Below are positions 5,128 through 5,640 of a DNA stretch of 5,640 bases, one piece after another. Source of the DNA: an uncultured Clostridium sp. (GTDB lineage: Bacteria; Bacillota; Clostridia; TANB77; CAG-508); assembly GCA_946545035.1 (NCBI GenBank), contig CAMNND010000070.1:1-5640 (forward strand), in the 5' to 3' direction. The position numbers and the translations under genes are program-made. The notes beneath the pieces are model-generated. The model was not told the DNA's origin and ran no database searches. It saw only the letters and a program-made list of their open reading frames with translations. Within the stretch, counting starts at the first letter, position 1, and the number at the start of each line of letters is the position of its first letter.

Positions 5128-5508
5128 ATGGATGGAAATAATGAAAAATTAAAATTTTGTAAATTTTGTGGAGCTAAAATCCCTGAAGATGCAGTAATGT
5201 GTACTCATTGTGGTAGACAAGTTGAACAATTAGCCTCTTCTCAACCTAATGTTGTAATAAACAACTCAAATACTAACACAAATACAAATGTAAATAATAA
5301 TACTAACGGTGGATTCCGTGGAAGTCCTAAAAATAAATGGGTTTCACTTATTTTATGTTTCTTCCTTGGATGCTTTGGTGCACATAAGTTTTATGAGGAA
5401 AGAGCTGGTATGGGAATTCTTTATTTATTTACAGCTGGACTATGTGGTATTGGTGTATTAATTGATTTTATAAATCTACTATTTAAACCAAATCCATACT
5501 ATGTATAA
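5128..5508 (+). CDS. Zinc-ribbon and TM2-domain small membrane protein
   Basis: The 126-residue protein has three parts. An N-terminal zinc ribbon has two CxxCG knuckles (Cys11, Cys14 and Cys25, Cys28), expected to bind one zinc ion in the cytoplasm. A low-complexity linker of Asn and Thr follows (about 41-62). The C-terminal TM2 domain (about 67-121) has two hydrophobic helices (about 71-85 and 95-118), joined by the family motif with Gly81, Gly84, His86, Phe88 and Tyr89, and has Asp113 in the second helix. No signal peptide is present; both ends probably face the cytoplasm. TM2 proteins are common in Firmicutes but their biochemical role is not settled, so no function is assigned. The gene stands alone, with a perfect consensus promoter and a strong terminator. 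Domain calls are sure; function is unknown. Confidence 0.93.
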   Translation: MDGNNEKLKFCKFCGAKIPEDAVMCTHCGRQVEQLASSQPNVVINNSNTNTNTNVNNNTNGGFRGSPKNKWVSLILCFFLGCFGAHKFYEERAGMGILYLFTAGLCGIGVLIDFINLLFKPNPYYV

Positions 5509-5533
5509 CTAGTATGAATTCATATATTTTTAC

Positions 5534-5563
5534 AAAAAGCCAGGTATTTCTACCTGGCTTTTT
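5534..5563. terminator. Bidirectional terminator between convergent genes
   Basis: A 13-bp perfect stem (5534-5546 with 5551-5563) with a TTTC loop has five As at its left foot and five Ts at its right foot, so it gives a U-run in both directions. It lies 25 bases after the TM2 gene stop and directly abuts the stop codon of the probable minus-strand gene to the right. Confidence 0.92.
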
Positions 5564-5640
5564 CTATTTATTTAACTTTTTATATTTACTTGATATAGCA
5601 CATGTAACTGAATCAGTAAATTCATCTGTTCTTGTATATA
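5564..5640 (-). CDS. C-terminal end of an unidentified convergent gene (partial)
   Basis: On the minus strand one frame is open from the right edge (first full codon at 5638) for 24 codons to a TAG at 5566-5564. The peptide ends in SSKYKKLNK. Its codons (ACA, AGA, GAT, GAA, AAA) are typical of the AT-rich genes here, and the stop touches a bidirectional terminator, the expected layout for a gene end. The other two minus frames contain stops here. The fragment is too short to identify, and an open run this short could be chance. Confidence 0.55.
   Translation of the reverse strand, partial: YTRTDEFTDSVTCAISSKYKKLNK

Noticed and set aside
1..5640. CRISPR array, transposase, phage or defence genes
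   Set aside because: I saw no regularly spaced repeats, transposase motifs, terminal inverted repeats or known defence domains. All substantial genes are housekeeping or small solitary genes.

Overview
The window looks like chromosomal DNA from a low-GC Firmicute, most likely a clostridial relative. Most of it is strongly AT-rich: hand counts on single 60-base lines give about 35% GC in htpG and 23% in the acetyltransferase gene. Shine-Dalgarno sites are strong (AGGAGG, AAGGAG, GGAGG), promoters are sigma-A type with near-consensus boxes, and terminators are classic hairpin plus U-run. I cannot name the species.

Layout, left to right. An outgoing minus-strand promoter (19-47) serves a gene beyond the left edge. 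htpG (Hsp90 chaperone, minus strand, 125-2005) has its own terminator (81-113), its own promoter, and a 27-bp CIRCE-like inverted repeat over the -35 box, which suggests control by the heat-shock repressor HrcA. Next is an unrecognised 61-residue protein gene (minus, 2137-2322) with a TTG start, a strong ribosome site, a consensus promoter and its own terminator. Then comes purB, adenylosuccinate lyase (minus, 2478-3971), of the long Escherichia coli type. It is visibly richer in GC (about 48% on a sampled line) and carries an extra segment of about 31 residues at its N-terminus whose DNA contains three consecutive small inverted repeats. A strong GC-rich hairpin lies just beyond its stop codon, but with a U-rich tail on the opposite strand. 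A GNAT-family acetyltransferase gene (minus, 4110-4652) lies upstream of purB.

The remaining right-hand genes are mostly on the plus strand. A two-gene tRNA operon (CAT anticodon, probably elongator Met, then Tyr GTA) has its own promoter and a perfect palindromic terminator. It is followed by a small zinc-ribbon plus TM2-domain membrane protein (5128-5508) behind a perfect consensus promoter. A bidirectional terminator (5534-5563) separates it from the last 24 codons of a probable convergent minus-strand gene that runs off the right edge.

Nearly every gene has its own promoter, so this is a set of housekeeping transcription units rather than one operon or a recognisable defence or mobile system. 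The items most worth a second look are the CIRCE-like site at htpG, the compositionally distinct purB with its hairpin-bearing N-terminal extension, the small 61-residue gene, and an acceptor-stem mismatch in the CAT tRNA.
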